The notes under the pieces were generated by a model that worked only from the letters and a program-made list of their open reading frames with translations, did no database searches and was not told where the DNA came from. From assembly GCA_050485905.1 (NCBI GenBank), contig JBJHCH010000065.1, positions 1-20,378 of the forward strand: a stretch of DNA of 20,378 nucleotides, given 5' to 3'. Both the position numbers and the translations under genes were made by a program. Positions 8,069-14,702 of this stretch are shown in pieces. Every line of letters begins with the position of its first letter. The first letter of the stretch is position 1. This DNA comes from JAWLCA01 sp050485905 (GTDB lineage Bacteria; Pseudomonadota; Alphaproteobacteria; Rhodobacterales; Rhodobacteraceae).

Positions 8069-8142
8069 CGTATGATTCACGTGCATCCGGCGTGCATATC
8101 ACGTGCATACGTTGCGCCCGTTGGGGGCGCGGTTCGCGCAAC
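8069..8142 (+). repeat. Structured repeat unit, copy 2: four 11-bp elements plus a hairpin with 20-nt loop
   Basis: The first 48 bp (8069-8116) match copy 1 (7966-8013) at 42 of 48 positions by hand alignment. The elements are CGTATGATTCA, CGTGCATCCGG, CGTGCATATCA and CGTGCATACGT, with TGCAT at 8082, 8093 and 8104. The inverted repeat GTTGCG (8111-8116) and CGCAAC (8137-8142) again encloses exactly 20 nt although the loop sequence differs. As RNA, CGTATG (8069-8074) could also pair with CATACG (8106-8111) and CACGTG (8078-8083) with CACGTG (8100-8105). The unit lies between two convergent genes and ends 23 bp from the rarD stop. Confidence 0.75.
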
Positions 8143-8165
8143 GCCGGGCGCTGAAGCTGCGAGGC

Positions 8166-9083
8166 TCAGCCGGTGGCGCGGGCCGCGCGTTCGGCGGCGC
8201 TGCGCCGGGCCTGCCGCAGCAGCGTGACGCTGTAGATCACGAGCGCCGCCCAGATCATCGGAAAGGCGATCATCTCTCCGCGACCGAACGGTTCGCCAAA
8301 GACGAAAACCGCCACGAGGAAGATCAGGGTGGGCGCGATGTATTGCAGGATCCCGATGGTGGAGAGGCGCAGCAGCTTCGCGCCATTGGCGTAGATGATC
8401 AGCGGCACCGCCGTCACCACGCCCGCCCCGATCAGCAGCCAGCGGTCGCCCAATGTGCCCGTCACGAAATGCCCCTGCCCGGCCGCCGCCAACCAGATCA
8501 CATAGGCCAGCGCGATGGGCAGGAGCAGCAGCACCTCCAGCAGGAAGCCCTGGTTCGGGCCGATGGGGAGGGATTTCTTGAAATAGGCGTAGAGCCCCCA
8601 GCTGAAGGTCAGGCCAAGCGCGGCCAGCGGCAGCCGCCCCGCCTGCCATGTCAGGATCGCCACCGCCCCGGCGGCCAGCGCGACGGCCACCACCTGCCAG
8701 CGGTTCATCCGCTCACCCAGCAGGACGGCCCCGACCAAAACGCTGAACAGCGGATTGATGTAATAGCCCAGCGCCGCGTCGAGCGCCTGCCCCGCACCCA
8801 CGGCCCAGACATAGATCAGCCAGTTGACCGAGATCAGCGCCGCCGTCAGCGCGCCCTGCGCCAGCATCCGGGGCGACCGCAGCGCCGACATCAGGTCGGC
8901 GGTGCGCGCCAGCACGATCAGAACCGCCGCCGCCACCGGCACCGACCAGATGACGCGATGCGCGATCACCTCGACCGGCGAGACATGGGCCAGCGCCTTC
9001 ATGTAGATCGGCAGGAAGCCCCACATCAGATAGGCCGTCACGGCAAAGGCGAGGCCGCGCAGGCTGTCCTCGTTCGTCGGCAT
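8166..9083 (-). CDS. rarD: RarD, EamA-family drug/metabolite transporter
   Basis: A 305-residue polytopic inner-membrane protein with about ten hydrophobic segments arranged as two EamA halves. RarD landmarks include the N-terminal GLAFAVTAYLMWGFLPIYMK segment, AHRVIWS, ISVNWLIYVWAV, LGYYINPLFSVL and the second-half IGILQYIAPTLIF block; these match the RarD subfamily rather than generic DMT exporters. Start: ATG at 9083 (CAT at 9081-9083 on the plus strand), preceded by a GGGGGG stretch. A TTG four codons earlier at 9095 is a less likely start. It lies 68 bp downstream of trpS on the same strand and may be read through from it. RarD was first linked to chloramphenicol tolerance in Pseudomonas; the substrate is not known. 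Confidence 0.9.
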   Translation of the reverse strand: MPTNEDSLRGLAFAVTAYLMWGFLPIYMKALAHVSPVEVIAHRVIWSVPVAAAVLIVLARTADLMSALRSPRMLAQGALTAALISVNWLIYVWAVGAGQALDAALGYYINPLFSVLVGAVLLGERMNRWQVVAVALAAGAVAILTWQAGRLPLAALGLTFSWGLYAYFKKSLPIGPNQGFLLEVLLLLPIALAYVIWLAAAGQGHFVTGTLGDRWLLIGAGVVTAVPLIIYANGAKLLRLSTIGILQYIAPTLIFLVAVFVFGEPFGRGEMIAFPMIWAALVIYSVTLLRQARRSAAERAARATG

Positions 9084-9097
9084 GACGCCCCCCAAAG

Positions 9098-9123
9098 GTC
9101 CGGGCGGCGTTGCACTCCCGGAC
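9098..9123 (-). terminator. Possible weak terminator between trpS and rarD
   Basis: A perfect 7-bp inverted repeat, GTCCGGG (9098-9104) and CCCGGAC (9117-9123), encloses a 12-nt loop in the gap after trpS. Read on the minus strand, the stem is followed by CTTTG, so the T-run is only three bases. It could attenuate trpS read-through or act as a leader hairpin for rarD. Confidence 0.35.
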
Positions 9124-9151
9124 AGCCAAGACCAGTTGTGGTGCGCGCCGC

Positions 9152-10180
9152 CTAGCGGCGGCGCGAGCGGACCATGCCGACGATATCGAAGACCTGATCG
9201 AGGATCGGGGAGGCGATGGCCTCGGCCCGGTCGGCACCCTGACCCAGAATTCGGTCAATCTCGGCCGGATCCTGCATCAGGCGGGTCATCTCGGCATTGA
9301 TCGGGGTCAGCTTTGCCACCGCCAGATCGGCCAGCGCGGGCTTGAAGGCGCCAAAGCCCTGCCCGCCATATTCGGCCAGCACCTGATCGGTGGTCTGGTC
9401 GGCCAGCGCAGCGTAAATGTTCACGAGGTTCTTTGCCTCGGGCCGCGCGTCCAGCCCTGCCGGGGTTTCCGGCAACGGCTCCGGGTCGGTCCTTGCCTTG
9501 CGGAACTTCTGCGCGATGGTGTCGGCATCGTCGGTCAGGTTGATCCGGCTCTGATCCGACGGGTCGGACTTCGACATCTTCCTGGTGCCGTCGCGCAGGC
9601 TCATCACGCGGGTCGCCACGCCTTCGATCACCGGCTCGGTAATCGGGAAGAAATCGACGCCGTAATCGTGATTGAACTTTGCCGCGATGTCGCGGGTCAG
9701 TTCCAGATGCTGTTTCTGATCCTCTCCCACCGGAACATGGGTCGCGTGATAGGCGAGGATATCGGCGGCCATCAGCGCGGGATAGGCCAGCAGGCCCAGG
9801 CTGACCCGTTCGGCATTGGCGCCGCCCTTGTCCTTGAACTGGGTCATCCGGCTCATCCAGCCCAGCCGCGCGACGCAGTTGAAGACCCAGGCAAGCTGGG
9901 CATGGGCGGCGACTTGGGACTGGTTGAACAGGATCGACCGCGCGGGGTCGATGCCGGCGGCGATGAAGCCCGCCGCCGCCTCTCGCGTCGCGTGGCGCAG
10001 TTTTTCCGGGTCTTGCCAGACGGTGATGGCGTGCATGTCCACCAGGCAATAGATCGTCTCGATCCCGTCGTCCTGCTTTTCCACAAAGCGCTTCAGCGCG
10101 CCGAGGTAATTGCCCAGCGTCAGCCCGCCCGAGGGCTGGATGCCGGAAAAGATCCGGGGGCTGTGGGCTGCATCGGCCAT
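9152..10180 (-). CDS. trpS: Tryptophanyl-tRNA synthetase
   Basis: A class I aminoacyl-tRNA synthetase charging tRNA-Trp in the cytoplasm, 342 residues from the chosen start. The HIGH-equivalent motif is PSGGLTLGNYLGA (16-28), the TxGN form seen in bacterial TrpS. KMSKS lies near residue 200, within GTRKMSKSDPSDQSRI. The HAQLAWVFNC and VPVGEDQKQHLELTRD blocks are also typical. I prefer ATG at 10180 (MADAAHSPRIF) over the in-frame ATG at 10195. GGGGA lies 8 nt before it, and the promoter predicted at 10216-10244 would start transcription near 10209, leaving a leader of about 29 nt. The TAG stop sits inside a strong GC hairpin (9144-9165). The gene is divergent from the rhomboid-like gene. Confidence 0.95.
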   Translation of the reverse strand: MADAAHSPRIFSGIQPSGGLTLGNYLGALKRFVEKQDDGIETIYCLVDMHAITVWQDPEKLRHATREAAAGFIAAGIDPARSILFNQSQVAAHAQLAWVFNCVARLGWMSRMTQFKDKGGANAERVSLGLLAYPALMAADILAYHATHVPVGEDQKQHLELTRDIAAKFNHDYGVDFFPITEPVIEGVATRVMSLRDGTRKMSKSDPSDQSRINLTDDADTIAQKFRKARTDPEPLPETPAGLDARPEAKNLVNIYAALADQTTDQVLAEYGGQGFGAFKPALADLAVAKLTPINAEMTRLMQDPAEIDRILGQGADRAEAIASPILDQVFDIVGMVRSRRR

Positions 10181-10215
10181 ATGATCTGTCCCCATCTGGA
10201 ATTTGCCGCCGCGAC

Positions 10216-10244
10216 GGCTTATCGCTGGGCAGGCGGGGCGTCAA
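10216..10244 (-). promoter_or_regulatory. Promoter for trpS
   Basis: On the minus strand, TTGACG (complement of 10239-10244) and TAAGCC (complement of 10216-10221) are separated by 17 bp. This is a near-ideal -35 box and a fair -10, placed to start transcription near 10209, 29 nt before the preferred trpS start. It overlaps the ATG at 10244 of the divergent gene, which argues for the downstream start of that gene. I found no clear promoter for the plus-strand gene in this 93-bp gap. Confidence 0.55.
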
Positions 10245-10273
10245 TGAGCGGCCCCGACAGGGAGCCGCGCGCG

Positions 10274-10960
10274 ATGGATCAGGACCGCAACGCCTCGCCG
10301 TTGAACCCGTTGCCGGCGGGGGTCTGGCTGATCCTGCTGCCGGTGATCGGGATCGAGGCGGCGTTTCAGGCCGGCGCGCAGGGCTGGATCGGCGGGGCGC
10401 AGGGCGTGGGCTGGCGGCTGGCGGCGATCGAGCGGTTCGGGTTCTTCGACAGCGTCTTTGAATGGATGATCGCGGGCTGGCGGTTCGCGCCCGAGCATCT
10501 GCTGCGCCTTGTCAGCTACGGGTTCATCCATCTGGGCGCGGTGCATGCGCTGTTCGTGGTGGTGCTGGCCGCCGCGCTGGGCAAGATGGTGGGCGAGATC
10601 TTTCGACTGCCGGCGCTGCTGGCGGTGTGGTTTTGCGCGTTGATCGCGGGGGCGGTGGCTTTCGGGCTGCTGATCGATGCGCCGCAGCCGCTCGTGGGCG
10701 GCTATCCGGGCGTCTTCGGGCTGGTCGGCGCGTTCACCTTCCTGATGTGGGTCGATCTGGCGGCCAAGGGGGCCAATCGGTATCGCGCCTTTCTGCTGAT
10801 CGGGATGCTGCTGCTGGTGCGGCTGATCCTTGGCCTGATCTCGGGCGGGGATGTGGCCTGGGTGGCGGATCTGGCGGGGTTCGCGGCGGGGTTCCTGCTC
10901 AGCTTCCTCGTCAGTCCCGGGGCCTGGCCGCGCGTCGTCGAACGGCTGCGGCGGCGCTGA
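10274..10960 (+). CDS. Rhomboid-like membrane protein, probably without protease activity
   Basis: A 228-residue protein with about six hydrophobic segments, recognisable as the rhomboid-fold family annotated as intramembrane serine protease in Rhodobacterales. RLVSYGFIHLGAVHALFVVVLAAALGKMVGE corresponds to the TM2 region with its His residues (key motif FIHLGAVHALF, near residues 82-92). However, the active-site GxSG position reads GGYPGVFGLVGAF, with Pro at the expected Ser. The expected His of the last catalytic segment appears as Asp in VADLAGFAAGF. So the Ser-His dyad looks absent. Start: ATG at 10274 (MDQDRNASPLNPLP), preceded by AGGGAG. An in-frame ATG at 10244 would add ten residues but lies in the trpS -35 box. 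The stop overlaps the next gene's ATG (TGATG). Function is unknown; it may bind rather than cut membrane proteins. Confidence 0.8.
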   Translation: MDQDRNASPLNPLPAGVWLILLPVIGIEAAFQAGAQGWIGGAQGVGWRLAAIERFGFFDSVFEWMIAGWRFAPEHLLRLVSYGFIHLGAVHALFVVVLAAALGKMVGEIFRLPALLAVWFCALIAGAVAFGLLIDAPQPLVGGYPGVFGLVGAFTFLMWVDLAAKGANRYRAFLLIGMLLLVRLILGLISGGDVAWVADLAGFAAGFLLSFLVSPGAWPRVVERLRRR

Positions 10961-13131
10961 TGCAGGGTGCGGATCCCCTGCCGCTGGTGCGCGATCTGGT
11001 GCTGGTGGGTGGTGGCCACACCCATGCGCTGGTGCTGAAGTCCTGGGCGATGCGGCCGCTGGCCGGCGCGCGGGTGACGCTGATCAACCCCGACCCGACC
11101 GCGCCCTATACCGGCATGCTGCCCGGCCATGTCGCCGGGCATTACAGCCGCGCGGAGCTGGACATCGACCTGGTGAAGCTGGCCCGCCACGCGGGCGCGC
11201 GGCTGATCCTGGGCCGGGCGGTGGCGCTGGATACCGGCGCGCGGCTGGTGACGGTGCCGGGGCGGCCGGCAATTCCCTATGACGTGGCCAGCATCGACAT
11301 CGGCATCACCTCTGACCTGCCGGAATTGCCGGGGTTTGCCGAACATGCGGTTGCGGCGAAGCCGTTGGGCGATTTCGCGCGGCACTGGGCGGGGTTCGTT
11401 CAGCGCGCCGGGCCGGCGCCGCGGCTGGTGGTGATCGGCGGCGGCGTGGCGGGGGTGGAGCTGGCGCTGGCGATGGACCACCGGCTGCGCGAGGCGGGCG
11501 CCACGCCCCGGCTTGCGATCGTCGAGGCCGACGACCCCCTGTCCGATCTGGGCGAGGGCGCGCGCACCAGCCTTCTGGCGCATCTGGCGCGGGCGCGGAT
11601 CCAGCTGATCGCCGGGGCGCGGGTGGTGGAGGTGCGGGCCGACGGGGTGACCCTGGGCGATGGCCGGGTGCTGCCGTCGGATTTCACGCTGGGTGCGGCA
11701 GGCGCCCGGCCGCAGGACTGGTTGCAGGACACGGGCCTGCCGCTGGTCGACGGGTTCATCGAGGTCGGGCCGCGGCTGCTGGTCACCGGCCATGACGAGC
11801 TGTTCGCGGTCGGCGACTGCGCGCATATGGACCATGCGCCGCGGCCCAAGGCGGGGGTGTTCGCGGTGCGGCAGGCGCCGGTGCTCTATCACAACCTGCG
11901 CGCGGCGCTGTCGGGCGGGGCGATGCAGATCTACCGCCCCCAGCGGGATTATCTGAAACTGATCTCGACCGGCGGGCGGGGGGCGGTGGCCGACAAGTTT
12001 GGGCTGAAGCTGGATGGCGGGCCGCTGTGGCTGCTGAAGGACCGGATCGACCGGCGGTTCATGGCGGGATTCACCGGCCTGCCCGCGCCGGTGGCGCCCG
12101 CGCTGCCGCGGGTCCATGCCAAGGGACTGGCCGAGGCGGTGGGGGACCGGCCGCTTTGTGGCGGCTGCGCGGCCAAGGTGGGCGCCGGGGGGCTGGGGCC
12201 GATGCTGGCCGCCCTGCCCCGCGCGGCGCGGGACGATGTGCTGGGCGGTGCGGGCGACGATGCGGCGGTGCTGGCCTGCGGCGAGGGGGTGCAGGTGATC
12301 GCCACCGACCATCTGCGCGCCTTCAGCGCAGACCCGCGGCTGGTGGCGCAGGTGGCGGCGGTGCATGCGCTGGGCGATATCTGGGCGATGGGCGCGGCAC
12401 CGCAGGCGATGCTGGCCAGCGTGATCCTGCCGCGGCTGTCGCCCCGATTGCAGGCGCGCTGGCTGGACGAGATCATGGGGGCCGCGGCCGAAGTGGCCGA
12501 GGCGGCCGGCGCCGCCATCGTCGGCGGCCACACCAGCATCGGCGCGGAACTGACCGTGGGATTCACCGTGACCGGCCTGGCGGACCGCGCCATCGGCAAG
12601 GCCGGCGCGCGACCCGGCGATGCGCTGGTGCTGACCAAGCCGCTGGGCAGCGGCGTGATCCTTGCCGCCGAGATGGCTTGCGCCGCGCCGGGGGCCGTGG
12701 TCGCGGGTGCGCATCGCGCAATGACCCGCCCGCTGGCGGCCGAGGCCGCGATCCTGTCGCCCGTCGCCCATGCAATGACCGATGTCACCGGCTTCGGTCT
12801 GGCCGGGCATCTGGTGGAGGTGCTGCGCGCCTCTGGCACCGGCGCGCGGCTGGATCTGGCGGCGATCCCGGCGCTGGAGGGTGCGCTGGACCTGCTGGCG
12901 GCGGGCCAGCGCGCCACGCTGCACGAGGCGAACCGCGCGGCGACGGTGATCGAGGGGCTGCCGGCCAGCGCCCGCGCCGAACTGCTGTTCGACCCGCAGA
13001 CCGCTGGTGGGCTGCTGGCCGCCCTGCCCGAGGATCGGGCCGAGGCGATTCTGGCCCGGCTGCAGGAGGCGGGGGTGCCCGCCGTGATCGTCGGCCAGAT
13101 CACCCGGACCGCCGGCATCACCCTGCGCTGA
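10960..13131 (+). CDS. selD: Fused pyridine nucleotide-disulfide oxidoreductase/selenide, water dikinase (SelD)
   Basis: A 723-residue two-domain protein. Residues 1 to about 375 form an NDH-2-like FAD/NAD(P)H oxidoreductase: Rossmann motif LVLVGGGHTHAL (13-24), second nucleotide motif LVVIGGGVAGVELAL (156-170) and FAD-contact VGDCAHMDHA (284-293). Residues about 390-723 form SelD, which makes selenophosphate from selenide and ATP. Its N-terminal motif CGGCAAK (400-406) places Cys403 at the catalytic Cys/Sec position and Lys406 at the essential Lys; no in-frame UGA is used. GAGDDAAVL (430-438), TDH (about 450), GGHTSIGAEL and TDVTGFGLAGH follow as in SelD. Such fusions are known; the flavoprotein half is thought, not proven, to handle selenium reduction. 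It converges on mnmH with a 14-bp 3' overlap. The start is the TGATG overlap at 10960. Confidence 0.93.
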   Translation: MQGADPLPLVRDLVLVGGGHTHALVLKSWAMRPLAGARVTLINPDPTAPYTGMLPGHVAGHYSRAELDIDLVKLARHAGARLILGRAVALDTGARLVTVPGRPAIPYDVASIDIGITSDLPELPGFAEHAVAAKPLGDFARHWAGFVQRAGPAPRLVVIGGGVAGVELALAMDHRLREAGATPRLAIVEADDPLSDLGEGARTSLLAHLARARIQLIAGARVVEVRADGVTLGDGRVLPSDFTLGAAGARPQDWLQDTGLPLVDGFIEVGPRLLVTGHDELFAVGDCAHMDHAPRPKAGVFAVRQAPVLYHNLRAALSGGAMQIYRPQRDYLKLISTGGRGAVADKFGLKLDGGPLWLLKDRIDRRFMAGFTGLPAPVAPALPRVHAKGLAEAVGDRPLCGGCAAKVGAGGLGPMLAALPRAARDDVLGGAGDDAAVLACGEGVQVIATDHLRAFSADPRLVAQVAAVHALGDIWAMGAAPQAMLASVILPRLSPRLQARWLDEIMGAAAEVAEAAGAAIVGGHTSIGAELTVGFTVTGLADRAIGKAGARPGDALVLTKPLGSGVILAAEMACAAPGAVVAGAHRAMTRPLAAEAAILSPVAHAMTDVTGFGLAGHLVEVLRASGTGARLDLAAIPALEGALDLLAAGQRATLHEANRAATVIEGLPASARAELLFDPQTAGGLLAALPEDRAEAILARLQEAGVPAVIVGQITRTAGITLR

Positions 13132-14182
13132 ACGGACCGGCGACCAGCGCCGCCAGCCGGTCGGCCAGATCGTCCAGCACGGGCGGGGTCAGGTCGTCGG
13201 CCGTCACCACACGCTCGTCGCGCCCCGCATGCCGGGCGCGCTGCCGGGCATAGCGCGGGTCGTAATGCGCGGCCATCAGCCCGGCGGCGAGATCGGCATG
13301 GGCGCCCTCGGCTGCCATCGCCTGCCAGGCCTCGATCAGCACCGCCGAATGCTGGGGGCGCAAGCGGTCGATCAGCGCGGAGAGATGGGTGGGATCGCCG
13401 AGAAGATCGGCATAGGCCCGGGTCAGATAGGCGGCGCGGGCCGTCAGCGGCGCCTCGATCCGCAGCCGGGGGGCGGCGCAGATCGCGGACCAGAGCTGTG
13501 GCGGCAGCATCACGCGGCCGATCTTGCTCGATTCCGCCTCGACCACCACCGGCCGCGCGGGGTCGAGCTGCGCGAGGGCCAGCGCCAGCGCGCTTTCAAA
13601 CGACTTTTGCGACGGCTGCCCACCGGCCCGCGCCCCGAAGACCGAGCCGCGATGCTGCGCCAACCCCTCCAGATCCACGACCTGAAGCCCGCGCGCAGCC
13701 AGACGGCCAAGCAGTTCGGTCTTGGCGGTGCCAGTGTTGCCGTCCAGCACGACAAGCGGCGCCGGCACCGGCGCGTCGTAAAGCGCCGCCACCACCAGCC
13801 GCCGCCATGTCTTGTAGCCGCCGGCCAGCACCTCTACCCGCCAGCCGATCTGCGACAGGATCGAGGCGAAGGAGCCCGACCGCTGCCCGCCGCGCCAGCA
13901 ATAGACCAGCGGGCGGTAGCTGGCCGGTCGGTCGGCCAGCGCCCCCTCCAGATGCCAGGCGGCGTTGCGCGCGACCAGCGCCGCGCCGATGCGACGGGCG
14001 AGGAAGCGGCTTTCCTGAGTGTAGATCGTGCCGACGCGGGCGCGTTCGGCGTCGTCCAGCACCGGCAGGTTGATCGACCCGGGCAGCCGGTCCTCGGCCC
14101 ATTCCGAGGGCGAGCGCACGTCGATCACCTGATCGAACCCGGCACGGGCGAGATCGGAAAGCTGGGAAAGCTGGAACGCCAT
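13118..14182 (-). CDS. mnmH: tRNA 2-selenouridine synthase (MnmH/SelU)
   Basis: A 354-residue enzyme that converts 2-thiouridine at the wobble position of Lys, Glu and Gln tRNAs to 2-selenouridine using selenophosphate, via a geranylated intermediate. The N-terminal rhodanese domain has the catalytic loop YCWRGGQRSGS with Cys95. A C-terminal P-loop domain begins with VVLDGNTGTAKTELL; the loop is GNTGTAKT (148-155), where Ala replaces the Gly that usually precedes the Lys. VVVEAESSKIGR further on is also typical of the family. The ATG at 14182 has no obvious Shine-Dalgarno. The gene lies 41 bp downstream of the DUF2794 gene on the same strand and converges with selD, which supplies its substrate. 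The tRNA-Glu(UUC) encoded at 19122 is a likely substrate. Confidence 0.93.
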   Translation of the reverse strand: MAFQLSQLSDLARAGFDQVIDVRSPSEWAEDRLPGSINLPVLDDAERARVGTIYTQESRFLARRIGAALVARNAAWHLEGALADRPASYRPLVYCWRGGQRSGSFASILSQIGWRVEVLAGGYKTWRRLVVAALYDAPVPAPLVVLDGNTGTAKTELLGRLAARGLQVVDLEGLAQHRGSVFGARAGGQPSQKSFESALALALAQLDPARPVVVEAESSKIGRVMLPPQLWSAICAAPRLRIEAPLTARAAYLTRAYADLLGDPTHLSALIDRLRPQHSAVLIEAWQAMAAEGAHADLAAGLMAAHYDPRYARQRARHAGRDERVVTADDLTPPVLDDLADRLAALVAGPFSAG

Positions 14183-14223
14183 GGCGGCGTTCTATCCGCG
14201 CCGGCGGGCGGGGGAAAGCGCGC

Positions 14224-14574
14224 TCAGCCGTCCACGGCGCGGATCAGCTTCCGGTCCAGCACGCGCAGAACGGCAGCCAGATCGTGGCCCCGGCGCAGCA
14301 CGCGGCCGTCCATGCCGATCACCGCATAGATGCCCTGCCGGTTGCGCAGTTTCGGCCGCTTTTCGACCCGGTAGAGCGGGTTTTCCGCGGTGCGCCGGAA
14401 GATCGAGAAGATGGCGCAGTCGCGCAGCGCCGAGATGCCGTAGTCGCGCCATTCCCCGGCCGCCACCATGCGGCCATAGACCGACAGGATCAACGCCAGT
14501 TCGCGGCGGTCGAAGCTGACCTGCTCTGGCAGGGCGGCGGCCTGGGGAAAGGGCGTTGGCGGTTGCACCGTCAT
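14224..14574 (-). CDS. DUF2794 family protein
   Basis: A 116-residue soluble protein that I recognise as the alphaproteobacterial DUF2794 family. Its central core, FDRRELALILSVYGRMVAAGEWRDYGI, is followed by a segment rich in Arg and aromatics (AIFSIFRRTAENPLYRVEK) and a GIYAVIGMDGRVLRRGHDL block. Its function is not known. Start: ATG at 14574 (MTVQPPTPFPQ); there is no Shine-Dalgarno sequence upstream, and the predicted promoter would place the transcript start at or next to this ATG. mnmH follows 41 bp downstream on the same strand, so co-transcription is likely, though I know of no functional link to tRNA modification. Confidence 0.88.
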   Translation of the reverse strand: MTVQPPTPFPQAAALPEQVSFDRRELALILSVYGRMVAAGEWRDYGISALRDCAIFSIFRRTAENPLYRVEKRPKLRNRQGIYAVIGMDGRVLRRGHDLAAVLRVLDRKLIRAVDG

Positions 14575-14580
14575 GGCGGC

Positions 14581-14608
14581 AGACTAACCGGGACGCGGGC
14601 GAAATCAA
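14581..14608 (-). promoter_or_regulatory. Candidate promoter for the DUF2794-mnmH unit, possibly giving a leaderless mRNA
   Basis: On the minus strand, TTGATT (complement of 14603-14608) and TAGTCT (complement of 14581-14586) are spaced by 16 bp. Transcription would be expected to begin about 7 nt beyond the -10, at or within a base or two of the A of the ATG at 14574. It lies back to back with the plus-strand promoter at 14625-14653. Confidence 0.4.
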
Positions 14609-14624
14609 GCGCGGCGTCGCCCCC

Positions 14625-14653
14625 TTGCCGCGGGCCGCGGCCGGGCGTTACTG
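14625..14653 (+). promoter_or_regulatory. Candidate promoter for the small lipoprotein gene
   Basis: TTGCCG (14625-14630) and TTACTG (14648-14653) are separated by 17 bp, and the -35 is preceded by a CCCC run. The same CCCC-TTGC layout with a 17-bp spacer occurs before the tRNA-Glu gene. Predicted transcript start is near 14660, some 40 nt before the lipoprotein start. The -10 is weak. Confidence 0.4.
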
Positions 14654-14702
14654 TGCGGCCACGGCGGCGCGCCCGGTGCCGCAGCTGTTCCGGATGCCGC
14701 CG

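Noticed and set aside
7966..8142. CRISPR array
   Set aside because: Only two long units, internally repetitive, without uniform spacers or cas genes nearby.
7731..8154. Open frames on both strands across the repeat region, with recurring peptides such as CDMHGRCT
   Set aside because: The recurring peptides come from the repeated TGCAT elements. The 11-bp period shifts the frame at each repeat, and no ribosome site or family supports coding.
9110..10243. Long plus-strand open frame running into the rhomboid-like gene
   Set aside because: It is antisense to trpS and only reflects high GC. The recognisable membrane protein starts at 10244 or 10274.
10462..10959. Upstream extension of the SelD fusion frame
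   Set aside because: It lies inside the rhomboid-like gene in another frame; the TGATG overlap at 10960 and the Rossmann motif just after it mark the real start.
12157..12178. Selenocysteine codon in SelD
   Set aside because: The catalytic position in CGGCAAK is an ordinary Cys codon and the frame has no internal TGA.
10702..12924. Very long minus-strand frame opposite the SelD fusion
   Set aside because: Its composition (His, Gln, Arg, Pro-rich) is the typical antisense shadow of a GC-rich gene, and no domain is visible.
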